NCBI GenBank assembly: GCA_020635955.1
Contig: JACJYW010000003.1
Coordinates: 620,001 to 684,000, forward strand
Direction: 5' to 3'
Length of the DNA stretch: 64,000 bases
Source: Crocinitomicaceae bacterium
GTDB lineage: Bacteria; Bacteroidota; Bacteroidia; Flavobacteriales_D; Crocinitomicaceae
Shown: positions 26,887 to 35,497 of the stretch, piece by piece
Layout: each line of letters opens with the position of its first letter
Numbering within the stretch: the first letter of the stretch is position 1
Notes under the pieces: generated by a model
What the model was told of the DNA's origin: nothing
What the model saw: only the letters and a program-made list of their open reading frames with translations
Databases searched by the model: none
Position numbers and translations under genes: made by a program

Positions 26887-28059
26887 ATGATTGAAATAGA
26901 GGAAGCCCAGACCAAGGTAATTGAGAATACATCTCCAGGAAAATCGGTTGTAATAAACATAATGGAAGCATTGAATTATGTATTATCCAAAGAGCTTTAC
27001 TCACCCATTAATTTACCATTATTTAATCAATCTGCTATGGATGGCTATGCGGTTAATGGAGAGTATCCAACCTACCGTGTAGTAGGGAAAATTAAAGCTG
27101 GAGATAATGCTGAAGAAATGGTTTTAAATGACAGACAAGCATTTAGAATTTTTACCGGAGCAATGTTACCTGACAATACGTCTAAGGTCATTATGCAGGA
27201 GCAAATCGAAATATTGAATAATGGTGATATCGCAGTAAAAGAAAATACTAATAATAACCAGAACATCAGATTCAAAGGGGAAGAACTGAAAATGGGTGAT
27301 GTTGCAATTCAAAAAGGAACAATTATAAATTCAGCAGCAATAGGCTTGGTAAGTACCTTAGGGATAAGTGAATTAGAGGTGTATGAACACCCAAGCATTC
27401 AAGTAATTGAAACTGGAAGCGAATTAATTCAGCCCGGAGAACCTATCGTCCAAGGGAAGATCTATGGATCAAACGGCATAATGATTAAGTCTGTGCTTCA
27501 AAATTATGGTTTTGATAGTATAAATAGTAGAGTAGCTGACGATTTACAAGAAACTAAGAAAGCTATTAATTCTGCAATAAATACGTCAGAAGTTGTTATT
27601 ATTACGGGAGGTATATCGGTTGGTGACTATGACTTCGTTGAACAGACGCTGATGGAATGTCAGGTAGAAAAAGTGTTTTATAAAATAAATCAAAAACCTG
27701 GCAAGCCAATGTTTTATGGAAGAAAAGATTCAGTTCATATATTTGCTCTCCCTGGAAATCCTGCAGCCGCATTAACATGTTTTTTTATGTATGTTCTTCC
27801 TTGTCTAAAAGCTTTGTCAGGACATTCCAAGCCGCTTAATGAATCAAAATTTGCTGCATTAACCTCCGATTTCATGAAAAAAGGAATGCGCACATATTTG
27901 CTAAAAGGTTATTATCATGACGGTTTGGTTGACATTTTGACCGGCCAAAGCTCTGCAATGCTCAGCGCATTTGTCGAAGCTAATTGCCTAATAAAACTAG
28001 GTGGTATTAAATCTGATTACAAAAAAGGGGACATGGTTGAATGCTATCCAATAATTTGA
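26887..28059 (+). CDS. moeA: Molybdopterin molybdenumtransferase MoeA
   Basis: The 390-residue protein has the MoeA domain order. An N-terminal region contains NQSAMDGYAV (about 43-52) and FRIFTGAMLP. A central MPT-binding fold has ETGSEL, GSNGIM and ITGGISVGDYDF (about 240-250), then KINQKPGKPMFYG and the loop FALPGNPAA (about 290). A C-terminal beta domain follows. It inserts molybdenum into adenylylated molybdopterin. First gene of moeA-moaD-moaCB-(MORN protein), transcribed from a regulated promoter. Needed for NarG activity. Confidence 0.95.
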   Translation: MIEIEEAQTKVIENTSPGKSVVINIMEALNYVLSKELYSPINLPLFNQSAMDGYAVNGEYPTYRVVGKIKAGDNAEEMVLNDRQAFRIFTGAMLPDNTSKVIMQEQIEILNNGDIAVKENTNNNQNIRFKGEELKMGDVAIQKGTIINSAAIGLVSTLGISELEVYEHPSIQVIETGSELIQPGEPIVQGKIYGSNGIMIKSVLQNYGFDSINSRVADDLQETKKAINSAINTSEVVIITGGISVGDYDFVEQTLMECQVEKVFYKINQKPGKPMFYGRKDSVHIFALPGNPAAALTCFFMYVLPCLKALSGHSKPLNESKFAALTSDFMKKGMRTYLLKGYYHDGLVDILTGQSSAMLSAFVEANCLIKLGGIKSDYKKGDMVECYPII

Positions 28060-28067
28060 AGAATACA

Positions 28068-28304
28068 ATGGAAGTAAAAGTTAAATATTTTGGGGTTGTT
28101 GCCGAAAAATTGAACAAAGAACAGGAGAATATTTCAATTGATGTATCTACAGATATTGATTTAAGAAAACTCTTTATAAGTCTCTACCCAATACTTGAAC
28201 CTATTACATTTAAAATTGCGGTTGACCATGTGTTAATGAACTTCATTCAAAAGGGTAGTGCGCCTTCTGAAATCGCCTTATTACCTCCATTTGCAGGAGG
28301 TTAA
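28068..28304 (+). CDS. moaD: Molybdopterin synthase sulfur carrier MoaD
   Basis: I prefer the ATG at 28068, eight bases after the moeA stop; a longer frame starting at 28041 would overlap moeA. The 78-residue ubiquitin-like protein ends in PPFAGG, the Gly-Gly tail that is thiocarboxylated and donates sulfur to precursor Z. The codons for the last residues overlap the AGGAGG ribosome binding site of the next gene. The partner MoaE is not encoded in this window. Confidence 0.9.
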   Translation: MEVKVKYFGVVAEKLNKEQENISIDVSTDIDLRKLFISLYPILEPITFKIAVDHVLMNFIQKGSAPSEIALLPPFAGG

Positions 28305-28308
28305 TTCA

Positions 28309-29226
28309 ATGATGATGCTTGATATTACCAAAAAAATAACAACACTTAGAACGGCCGTTGCCGAAGCTACCGTAACAGTTGGATCGGTTGAGACTATTGA
28401 CGCAATAAAAAACAAAACTGTTCCAAAAGGGGATGTTTTCGCGTCCAGTAAGGCCACAGGTTTGTTGGGGATAAAGAAAACGGCAGATCTTCTTCCTGAT
28501 TGTCATCCAATGCCAATTGAATTTGCCAGTGTTGAATATGATATCCAAGGATTAGATATTAATATCAAGGTAACAGTTAAAACAATCTATAAGACTGGAG
28601 TAGAAGTAGAAGCCATGCATGGGGCGAGTATAGTTGCTTTGAACATTTATGATATGCTGAAACCAATTGACAAAAACATTCTGATAAAATCAATTCGTCT
28701 GGTAGAAAAGAATGGTGGAAAATCTGATTTTGTTGATAAATATAGAAAAGACTTAAGAGCTGTAGTAGTAGTTTGTTCGGACAGTATATCGGCCGGACAG
28801 AAAGAAGATAAGGCAGGCAAAGGCATTATATCAAGCTTGGAAAAATGTGAAGTTCAAATAGTGGAATATGTAATAATTCCAGATGAAGTTGATGAAATTC
28901 AGAAAGTAGTAGAAAAATATTCTAATGATAAAGTGGATTTGATCATTTTTACAGGAGGTACAGGCTTATCTGTACGTGATGTTACTCCTGAAGCAATTGT
29001 TCCCTTGCTTGATCGGGAAATCCCAGGAATTGCTGAAGCTATTCGAAGTTATGGTCAGGAAAGAACTCCTTATTCAATGTTGTCGAGGAGTTTAGCCGGT
29101 GTAAAAAACCAATCTCTGATTCTTGCTCTTCCGGGGTCAACCAAAGGCGCACAGGAGTCAATGGATGCAATGTTTCCTCATATTCTCCATATTTTTAGAA
29201 TTTTTAAAGGTGCTCGCCACGATTAA
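28309..29226 (+). CDS. moaCB: Bifunctional MoaC-MoaB fusion (cyclic pyranopterin synthase plus adenylyltransferase-like)
   Basis: Three ATGs in a row (28309, 28312, 28315) lie behind a strong AGGAGG at 28295-28300. Residues 1-150 are MoaC (LLGIKKTADLLPDCHPMPI, VEVEAMHGASIVALNIYDM, KSIRLVEKNGGKSDF). Residues 155-305 are a MoaB/MogA domain (VVCSDSISAGQKEDKAG, FTGGTGLSVRDVTPEA, ALPGSTKGAQESMDAM). The fused arrangement, known in several Bacteroidota, joins an early and a late step of cofactor synthesis. Lysine and histidine residues of the MoaC site are present. Confidence 0.92.
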   Translation: MMMLDITKKITTLRTAVAEATVTVGSVETIDAIKNKTVPKGDVFASSKATGLLGIKKTADLLPDCHPMPIEFASVEYDIQGLDINIKVTVKTIYKTGVEVEAMHGASIVALNIYDMLKPIDKNILIKSIRLVEKNGGKSDFVDKYRKDLRAVVVVCSDSISAGQKEDKAGKGIISSLEKCEVQIVEYVIIPDEVDEIQKVVEKYSNDKVDLIIFTGGTGLSVRDVTPEAIVPLLDREIPGIAEAIRSYGQERTPYSMLSRSLAGVKNQSLILALPGSTKGAQESMDAMFPHILHIFRIFKGARHD

Positions 29227-29235
29227 GCAAGTATT

Positions 29236-29622
29236 ATGTACAGTTACAATAGCTATCATAAAGTCCTTACAGTTTTGATAGTCATTTGCTGGGCTGTGTA
29301 TCATTTTTCAAATCGATCAGATGAAAACGATATGAAATATGAAAATGGACAAACTGTAACTTCGGGTGAAAAAGAGAATTCTCTTAAAGAAGGATTATGG
29401 CAGTGGTACTATGAAGATGGCTCTGTTAGCATGAAAGGTTATTTTTCAAAAGGAGAAAGAACAGGTACTTGGCAGACATTTTCTAGAGAAGGGATCTTAC
29501 TAACTGAAAGCACGTACGAAGAAAACCTGCTTAATGGACCATACAAAAAATTCGACTCAACCGGAAATGTGATTGAAGAAATTATCTATCGTAAAGATTC
29601 AATAATTTCTAGATATCCTTAG
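29236..29622 (+). CDS. MORN-repeat (YwqK-like) exported protein
   Basis: The 128-residue protein has an N-terminal hydrophobic helix (VLTVLIVICWAVYHFS), then MORN-type repeats (KEGLWQWYYEDGSVSMKGYFSKGERTG and so on). The family is often labelled antitoxin component YwqK, but no toxin gene is near and a scaffold role is more likely. It starts ten bases after moaCB and is the last gene of that operon. It converges with the next gene. Confidence 0.65.
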   Translation: MYSYNSYHKVLTVLIVICWAVYHFSNRSDENDMKYENGQTVTSGEKENSLKEGLWQWYYEDGSVSMKGYFSKGERTGTWQTFSREGILLTESTYEENLLNGPYKKFDSTGNVIEEIIYRKDSIISRYP

Positions 29623-29629
29623 TCACAAA

Positions 29630-30085
29630 TTACTCAGGAAGCTCAAACTTTGTTGTCCATTCTTGTTTATTCGATATTCGCTCAAGCGTCAATTCAAGGA
29701 AACTAAAATCACCCTCTTTTACAATTTTTCTATCTTTCACTATACTTTCAGGCACTCCATTATCTTCAATAGCATCTTCTATTCGAGGCAAAAAGGGATA
29801 GAGCAAAGTGATGCGTTCGTCTTCCGTTTTTACCAGGTGTGATGCCGTTTCAAAAATGATTTCTTCAAACTTCTCTCCTACCAACTCATCATTCAATTCA
29901 TCTTTGGCTTTTGGGTTTAGCCCTTTGGCCCAATCAAAAAACTTCTCTGTCGCAATTTTTTTTAAATTATTATGAATGTAGGTTGGAAATGGAGATCTAA
30001 TATGATCATGGTCTGAAAACCAAAACTGAAAAGTTTGGTCGACCATTTCACTACTTTCTACTGAATCAAAAATTAACTCTTTCAT
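29630..30085 (-). CDS. Hypothetical protein cotranscribed with RIC
   Basis: The cytosolic acidic protein has 151 residues and no recognised domain. Its ATG overlaps the natural stop of the upstream RIC gene (ATGA at 30082-30085), so the two are coupled and share the regulated promoter near 30878. This links it to nitrosative stress or anaerobiosis by context only. Features include a histidine-rich stretch (FWFSDHDHIRSPFPTYIHNNL) and many acidic residues that could bind metal. Confidence 0.55.
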   Translation of the reverse strand: MKELIFDSVESSEMVDQTFQFWFSDHDHIRSPFPTYIHNNLKKIATEKFFDWAKGLNPKAKDELNDELVGEKFEEIIFETASHLVKTEDERITLLYPFLPRIEDAIEDNGVPESIVKDRKIVKEGDFSFLELTLERISNKQEWTTKFELPE

Positions 30086-30815
30086 TGTGTATTTTCTATC
30101 AAAATTTCCTTTTCAAGTTCCAATGCTTTCGGGAACAAGATATCGTTTTCTAAATGAATATGTAATATATATTGTCATGAAACTCTTTTAGCTGAGCATA
30201 TAAAGCTTTAAAAGTATTGCAAACACCCTTTCGTGTAGCGTAATTATTCGTGATCTCTGAAATTTGTTTCATAGCTTCTAATGCAGAAGTGTGCTCAATT
30301 TCCATAACCTTAATTGGATTTTTTGAAGACTCAAATCTAGGTTTTTCAAGATGAACATTAATTCCTTTTGCTTCAGCAAGATTATTTATATACGGAAAAA
30401 AGACAAGCTCCTCTTTTTTCATATGCACACTAAGCTCTTTAACAAGCTCTCGCAAAATTCTTTTAACTTCTTTAACAGATGAATAAAAATGACCGTGAAT
30501 TCTAGCAACTTTGCTTGAATAATCAATCAGAAGCATTGATACCTCTTCTACATATTTGTGATGACAATCTTCTATATGATTAATCAATTTATCCAGCTCC
30601 CAATTTTCATAATCATAATCAGTTTTCTTTTCGGACAATACCTCTATTATCTGATCTTTTAAGGAGATGAACGATATACCCTTAATTGCACATACTTCTT
30701 TCAATGAAACGTTACCCCCACAACAAAAATCAAATCCTTTCTTTTTGAATACGTCAGTAGCAAGAATATTAGCCGAAATGACCTCTTTAACTGTTGTAGA
30801 TTCATTTAATTCCAT
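30082..30815 (-). pseudogene. ric: RIC/ScdA di-iron repair protein, frameshifted in an AT repeat
   Basis: The N-terminal DUF542 domain has the conserved FDFCCGG (about 30). Hemerythrin-like helices follow (HIEDCHHKYVEE, VARIHGHFYSSV, LSVHMKKEELVFFPYI, MEIEHTSALEAM). The annotated frame then ends abruptly (FHDNIYYIFI, stop at 30150-30152). In another frame the sequence continues HIHLENDILFPKALELEKE to a TGA at 30082-30084, matching the intact paralogue (HIHLENNILFPKTIALEKE). Removing one AT from the (AT)4 tract at 30165-30172 restores one frame and gives an ATGA overlap with the next gene. As read, the final His and Glu iron ligands are lost. Confidence 0.85.
30165..30172. repeat. (AT)4 tract at the RIC frameshift
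   Basis: The tract is ATATATAT within AATATATATT. Three units would put the 3' part of the RIC gene in frame; four units, as seen, do not. It could be a slippage site, a fixed mutation or a sequencing error. Confidence 0.7.
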
Positions 30816-30872
30816 TAAAAGGTGTTATTGAATTAACATCCTGAATCTACAACGATCTTATGTAATCAAATA

Positions 30873-30884
30873 TGATATATATCA
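30873..30884. promoter_or_regulatory. FNR/DNR-type site, RIC operon (30815)
   Basis: TGATATATATCA, a perfect match, 57 bases upstream of the ATG. A weak -7 (TAGATTCA at 30842-30849, minus strand) lies at the expected distance. Confidence 0.65.
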
Positions 30885-30888
30885 CAAA

Positions 30889-31512
30889 CTAACCAGATTT
30901 TTTACCCAGATTCTTCCATGAAGAAATCACCTTATATAAATCATTGCAGATCGCTCCACCTTTGTCTTTGGTATAAAAACTATGAAGCCCTTTTTTGAAA
31001 TCATTCGAACTAAAACCAGGGTTTTCTTCTTTATATTTCTTTACCCATTCAATTACGGCCTTTGGCCTTGGACCCCAATGTCCTACCTCAGTATCCGTTG
31101 ATTCATCAATACAAATTAGAATTGGAATAGATTTTGTGCCATTTGTTAGATAATTATTCATTATTTCAGGATTCTCATCCCTCAATACAATTTGCAAATT
31201 GATCTTGTCGTTGAGCTCGGATAATTTATTGATATAAGGCGCAATTTGCGCTCCGTCTCCGCACCAACCTTCCATGATTAAAACCCATTGCCAATTAACA
31301 TCTAAAGATCGAACAAGTTCGATTAGGTGGTCATCCAACTCTATGGTCTTGTTTATCCGATTTAATCGTGCTAAATTAAGTTTTGTGGCTACTAATTTAT
31401 CGTCATTTTGTTCAGCACCTGTAACCAGACCTTTTTCAAAAAGATCCTCGATATAATTCAAAAACTCATAATATGAGAACAACCTTGGTCTAATGTCAGT
31501 AGATATTAGCAT
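30889..31512 (-). CDS. Thioredoxin-fold family protein
   Basis: I choose the ATG at 31512 over those at 31539 and 31551. The regulatory site at 31558-31569 and a -7-like TTCCTTTG (31527-31534) put transcription start near 31522, downstream of the earlier ATGs. The remaining 207 residues have a helical N-terminus and a thioredoxin-like domain with EGWCGDGAQIAPYI, a single active-site cysteine rather than CxxC, then TKSIPILICID with the cis-proline. It belongs to the small cytosolic thioredoxin-like group of Bacteroidota. Probable role: thiol chemistry during nitrosative or anaerobic stress (inference from context). Confidence 0.75.
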   Translation of the reverse strand: MLISTDIRPRLFSYYEFLNYIEDLFEKGLVTGAEQNDDKLVATKLNLARLNRINKTIELDDHLIELVRSLDVNWQWVLIMEGWCGDGAQIAPYINKLSELNDKINLQIVLRDENPEIMNNYLTNGTKSIPILICIDESTDTEVGHWGPRPKAVIEWVKKYKEENPGFSSNDFKKGLHSFYTKDKGGAICNDLYKVISSWKNLGKKSG

Positions 31513-31557
31513 AAGCCTTTTTTTGGCAAAGGAATGCATAATTGAAACCACAAAATA

Positions 31558-31569
31558 TGATTCTAATCA
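31558..31569. promoter_or_regulatory. FNR/DNR-type site, thioredoxin-like gene
   Basis: TGATTCTAATCA inside the longer perfect palindrome ATATGATTCTAATCATAT. It is the most symmetrical of the set. Confidence 0.8.
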
Positions 31570-31588
31570 TATTTTCGGTTGATCAAAT

Positions 31589-31993
31589 TTATTTTACATT
31601 TGAGAAAGACTCAATTCCCAGAATATCAAGCAAAGTATTGAATCCAATTCCTGCCAAAAGGAAAATGATGAAAATATTCAGAAAAATCATCTTGATCTCA
31701 TCTCTCTTGAGATGAACCATAGCGGAACCTGCCATTACCATAGCTAAGCCAGTAGCCGCCATTGGAGTCAAAATAGGGAATATATCCAAGTGGTAGGGAG
31801 CTATTAAACCGATAGCTCCGAGAACCTCAATCAATCCAAACAGTTTTATCCGAGCGGGAGGGTAGTCATGAGCCCAAGAAACACGCTTGGCTATTTGTTC
31901 TATAGACATAAATAACTTGAGAGAACCAAAATATAAGAACACAAGGCCTAACCCAATCTGAAGTACTAAAACTATTAAATCAATATTTTCCAT
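31589..31993 (-). CDS. DoxX-like small membrane protein
   Basis: The ATG at 31993 gives 134 residues; a longer GTG frame (32020) would start upstream of the predicted transcript. Four membrane helices are visible, with the DoxX-like pattern LGLVFLYFGSLKLF, ARIKLFGLIEVLGAIGLIAP and GLAMVMAGSAMVHLKRDE. DoxX-like proteins are quinone-linked or redox-stress membrane proteins of uncertain function. TAACTTTG at 31999-32006 (minus strand) is a perfect -7 and places the start at about 31995, so the mRNA would be nearly leaderless. Confidence 0.75.
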   Translation of the reverse strand: MENIDLIVLVLQIGLGLVFLYFGSLKLFMSIEQIAKRVSWAHDYPPARIKLFGLIEVLGAIGLIAPYHLDIFPILTPMAATGLAMVMAGSAMVHLKRDEIKMIFLNIFIIFLLAGIGFNTLLDILGIESFSNVK

Positions 31994-32030
31994 GACACCA
32001 AAGTTAAGGGAGTCACACAATTTTTTAATA

Positions 32031-32042
32031 TGATTTCCATCA
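32031..32042. promoter_or_regulatory. FNR/DNR-type site, DoxX-like gene
   Basis: TGATTTCCATCA within ATATGATTTCCATCATAT. Its centre is 41.5 bases from the start predicted by the perfect -7 TAACTTTG. Confidence 0.85.
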
Positions 32043-32164
32043 TATTTTTTGGTGATTTATCTTCGAATCAGAAAATTATGTATTTTACTAATTGCCAAAG
32101 CTTTGAACCACAACTGGCTATCAGGTTGATTTTCAATATTCTTCGAGCCTAACTGTATAAAACA

Positions 32165-32176
32165 TGTTTCAAATCA
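32165..32176. promoter_or_regulatory. FNR/DNR-type site (one mismatch), narK
   Basis: TGTTTCAAATCA, seven of eight core bases, with the TAT flank on the right. A TACTTTG at 32222-32228 suggests a start near 32233, so the site would be about 62 bases upstream, one class I position further out. Confidence 0.5.
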
Positions 32177-32253
32177 TATTTTATCATGGCATATCTCATT
32201 TATAAAGCTAATAATCACCTCTACTTTGGCACCATATTATAAAAAAACATCAG

Positions 32254-33780
32254 ATGACCGAAGAAAGATTCAAACTTTTTGATTTTAAACAGGAGAAGGT
32301 TCGGGTGCTTCACTACACGTGGATTGCGTTTTTCCTAACATTTTTTGTGTGGTTTAACATGGCACCATTGAAAACGGCCATGGTAGAGGCGTTCGATTTT
32401 CTTGATGGTAAGAACTTCAAATCGTTACTCTTGTGCAATGTAGCCTTGACAATTCCGGCACGTATTATTGTAGGTGCCTTGGTTGATAGATATGGTCCAA
32501 GAGTCGTGTTTTCTGGAATCATGATTGTTACCCTGATTCCAGGTCTTTTATTTGCTTTTGGTAATTCATTTACGCAGTTGGTTATTTCAAGATTGTTATT
32601 GAGTTCAATTGGCGCAGGTTTCGTAATTGGAATAAAAATGACCGCCAATTGGTTTCCAGCTAAGCATATCGGCAGAGCCGAGGGATTTTATGCCGGATGG
32701 GGAAACTTTGGGTCTGCTGCCGCAGCCGGACTAATCCCTTTTATCGGCTTGACTCTTTTACAGGGCGAAATGGGCTGGAGATGGGCTATGGCAATTAGTA
32801 GTATAGTAACTGCTATTTATGGTGCAGTTTATTACTTCCTCGTTAAAGACTATCCAGATGACAAAATACCAACCAAACAGGAAAAGAAAAAAGGTTCAAG
32901 CGTTATGCCGGTATCATCTTATGCTGGATTAATTCAATATTTGTTCTGGACAATTCCTCTTTACGCGGCTTTAGGATTATTAGTGAGAAATCTTCAAAAA
33001 CAGCAGATCCATGGTAAAGACATGTTCTCACAAGAAATCATGTATGGAATTTTTGCAGTTCTAGCAGCTTTTCTCATTTATCAATTTGTTCGAATATTAA
33101 AATTCAACTTACCAAGACTGAAAGCTGGTGTACCAGAAGAGGAAAAATTTCCGTTTAGCAGTGTTGGAGCACTTAACATGACATACTTTGCCAATTTCGG
33201 AGCAGAGCTTGCCGTGGTATCAATGCTTCCTTTTTTCTTTGAAAGTACTTTCAAAATTTCTCCTCAACTAGCAGGATTGGTCGCTGGATCATTCGCTGTA
33301 ATCAATTTAATTGCTCGTCCTCTTGGTGGTTATTTATCAGACAAAATGAACAGCCGGAAGAAAACCATGCTCATGTATATGTTAGGTATTTCTTTGGGTT
33401 TTGGCTTGATGAGTTTAATCAGTAAGTATGGACCTGTGGTTGATGGAGAACAAACTTTAGTTCCAATGTTTGAAGGAACCTGGTGGCTAGTTACGGCTGT
33501 CATAATTACAATGTTTTGCTCATTGTTCGTTCAAGGAGCTGAAGGAGCCACATTTGCCATGATTCCCTCGATAAAAAAAGAAATGACCGGACGAATAGCA
33601 GGAATGGCAGGAGCTTATGGTAACGTAGGTGCCGTAACCTATCTGTTCATTCTAAGTATGGTTGATTCAAAAACATTTTTCGTAGTACTAGCCATTGGTG
33701 CAGCTATCAGTTTTGTTTGGTGCATCATTGCATTAAAGGAACCAGAGGGGGCTTTTGGTGAAGACGAAGGAGGTCATTAA
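32254..33780 (+). CDS. narK: Nitrate/nitrite transporter, NarK family (first copy)
   Basis: The MFS protein has 508 residues and about 12 helices. Both nitrate signature motifs are readable: GWGNFGSAAAAGLIP (about 147) and GMAGAYGNVGAVTY (about 450). The TM1 arginine-equivalent region follows the FVWFNMAPLKTAM start typical of the NNP family. It carries nitrate in, by proton symport or exchange with nitrite, to supply the inward-facing NarG active site. It is followed 40 bases later by a second family member. Confidence 0.93.
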   Translation: MTEERFKLFDFKQEKVRVLHYTWIAFFLTFFVWFNMAPLKTAMVEAFDFLDGKNFKSLLLCNVALTIPARIIVGALVDRYGPRVVFSGIMIVTLIPGLLFAFGNSFTQLVISRLLLSSIGAGFVIGIKMTANWFPAKHIGRAEGFYAGWGNFGSAAAAGLIPFIGLTLLQGEMGWRWAMAISSIVTAIYGAVYYFLVKDYPDDKIPTKQEKKKGSSVMPVSSYAGLIQYLFWTIPLYAALGLLVRNLQKQQIHGKDMFSQEIMYGIFAVLAAFLIYQFVRILKFNLPRLKAGVPEEEKFPFSSVGALNMTYFANFGAELAVVSMLPFFFESTFKISPQLAGLVAGSFAVINLIARPLGGYLSDKMNSRKKTMLMYMLGISLGFGLMSLISKYGPVVDGEQTLVPMFEGTWWLVTAVIITMFCSLFVQGAEGATFAMIPSIKKEMTGRIAGMAGAYGNVGAVTYLFILSMVDSKTFFVVLAIGAAISFVWCIIALKEPEGAFGEDEGGH

Positions 33781-33820
33781 ATGAAACGATCTTCAAATAA
33801 AAATTTTAATAAACATTAGT

Positions 33821-35425
33821 ATGAAAACAAATATTGATAAATGGGATGTAGAAGATGAAGGTTTCTGGAAATCCACCGGAAAGAAGATTGCAAACAAGAA
33901 CTTATGGATTTCTATACCGGCACTACTATTGGCCTTTTCGGTATGGATAATGTGGGGGGTGATCATTAAATACATGAAAGACTTTGGTTACAATTTCGGG
34001 ATGACTGACGGACTGACACCAGGATCGGATGAATATAATGCAGTATTAAATGAAGTGAATGAATTATATTATACACTTCCGGCAATAGCAGGGTTGGCAG
34101 GGGCAACTCTTCGATTACCAAACTCCTTTCTGATATCTTTAGGTGGAGGTAGAAATGTTGTATTCCTTACCACTTTATTACTGACTATTCCAGCAATTGG
34201 TACGGGTTTAGCATTGAGCGACCTTAATACCCCGTATCTGTTCTTTGCAGCCATGGCTCTATTGTCTGGGTTTGGAGGAGGTAACTTCTCATCTTCAATG
34301 AGTAATATTTCTTTCTTCTTTCCAAAAAGAATGCAGGGATATGCACTTGGTATGAATGCAGGAATTGGAAACTTAGGTGTTGCCGTTATGCAGAAACTAA
34401 TTCCCTTCGTCGTGACATTTGCAATTTTCGGAGTTGCTGGTCATGCTGTTGGAACGAATGCTGATATTTCTTTGGCAGGAATTCAAAACGCTGGTTGGGT
34501 TTGGGCACCACTTACCATAGGAGCTGCTATTGCCGCTTTTTTTGGTATGAATAATGTAATTACAGGAACACCAATCCTTCCAAGTACTGTTCAAGGAGTG
34601 GGTAAAACTGCCTATATGGTATTGTTAGGCTTGTTAGCTGCCGGACTCGGAGCCTTTCTTTTGACCAGTGTAAAACTAAATATGTGGATTGTGCTGCCCA
34701 TTGTTATCATTGCGGCTGTGATGTTAATGAAATTTGCAACTCCAGGTAGTATTAGGGGCAACCTTAAAAAACAATTCTCAATTTTTGGAGACAAGCACAA
34801 CTGGATCATGACCATAATTTATACCATGACCTTTGGTTCGTTTATCGGATTCTCTGCAGCATTCCCTAAACTTTGTCAAGATATATTTGTATACACAGAT
34901 CCTAATGATCCAACATTTGTTAACCCTAATGCACCAGACTTTATGCTGTGGGTGTTCTTAGGGCCGGCTTTAGGTGCCCTAGTAAGACCTGTTGGTGGTA
35001 TCATATCAGATAAGGTCAACAGTGGAGCCAAAGTTACCATGTGGAGTACAATATTTCAAATTATTGCAGCACTAGCAGTAGCCTATTTTATTATTCAAGC
35101 TAAAGCAGCTGATTCTCCGGAACAATATTGGTGGCCGTTCTTTGCTTGTTTTATGGTACTATTTCTGACTACCGGTATTGGTAATGGATCGACATTCCGC
35201 TCAATACCATACATATTTGATAAAGAAAAAGCAGGGCCTGTTCTTGGTTGGACAGCTGCTATTGCGGCCTACGGAGCGTTTATCATTCCTAAGGTATTTG
35301 GCCAACAGATTAAAAATGGTACTGCTGAATATGCACTTTACGGCTTCACCATTTATTATGTGATTTGCTTGATTTTGAACTGGTGGTTCTATCAAGGTCC
35401 GAAAAGAGAATTTGATAATCCTTAG
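33821..35425 (+). CDS. narK2: Nitrate/nitrite transporter, NarK family (second copy)
   Basis: This NNP-type MFS protein has 534 residues, a longer N-terminus and a periplasmic insertion around residues 45-75. The first nitrate signature is present (GMNAGIGNLGVAVMQ, about 180). The second region reads GWTAAIAAYGAFIIPKVFG and departs from the canonical G-rich motif. LVRPVGGIISDKVNSGAKV is the MFS loop motif. NarK pairs often divide into nitrate/proton symport and nitrate/nitrite antiport; which copy does what cannot be told from sequence. It ends at a strong terminator. Confidence 0.92.
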   Translation: MKTNIDKWDVEDEGFWKSTGKKIANKNLWISIPALLLAFSVWIMWGVIIKYMKDFGYNFGMTDGLTPGSDEYNAVLNEVNELYYTLPAIAGLAGATLRLPNSFLISLGGGRNVVFLTTLLLTIPAIGTGLALSDLNTPYLFFAAMALLSGFGGGNFSSSMSNISFFFPKRMQGYALGMNAGIGNLGVAVMQKLIPFVVTFAIFGVAGHAVGTNADISLAGIQNAGWVWAPLTIGAAIAAFFGMNNVITGTPILPSTVQGVGKTAYMVLLGLLAAGLGAFLLTSVKLNMWIVLPIVIIAAVMLMKFATPGSIRGNLKKQFSIFGDKHNWIMTIIYTMTFGSFIGFSAAFPKLCQDIFVYTDPNDPTFVNPNAPDFMLWVFLGPALGALVRPVGGIISDKVNSGAKVTMWSTIFQIIAALAVAYFIIQAKAADSPEQYWWPFFACFMVLFLTTGIGNGSTFRSIPYIFDKEKAGPVLGWTAAIAAYGAFIIPKVFGQQIKNGTAEYALYGFTIYYVICLILNWWFYQGPKREFDNP

Positions 35426-35443
35426 ATGCTACAGGATACTTAA

Positions 35444-35475
35444 AAAAAACCACGATCAAATGATCGTGGTTTTTC
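35444..35475. terminator. Bidirectional terminator between narK2 and Rrf2 gene
   Basis: CCACGATCA and TGATCGTGG pair around AA. The stem is flanked by A-run on the left and T-run on the right, so it works for both converging units. Confidence 0.9.
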
Positions 35476-35497
35476 TTTTGAGCATTTCTTCTTCTTG

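Noticed and set aside
29236..29622. Toxin-antitoxin system suggested by the YwqK-like label
   Set aside because: No toxin partner adjacent; the gene belongs to the molybdenum cofactor operon.
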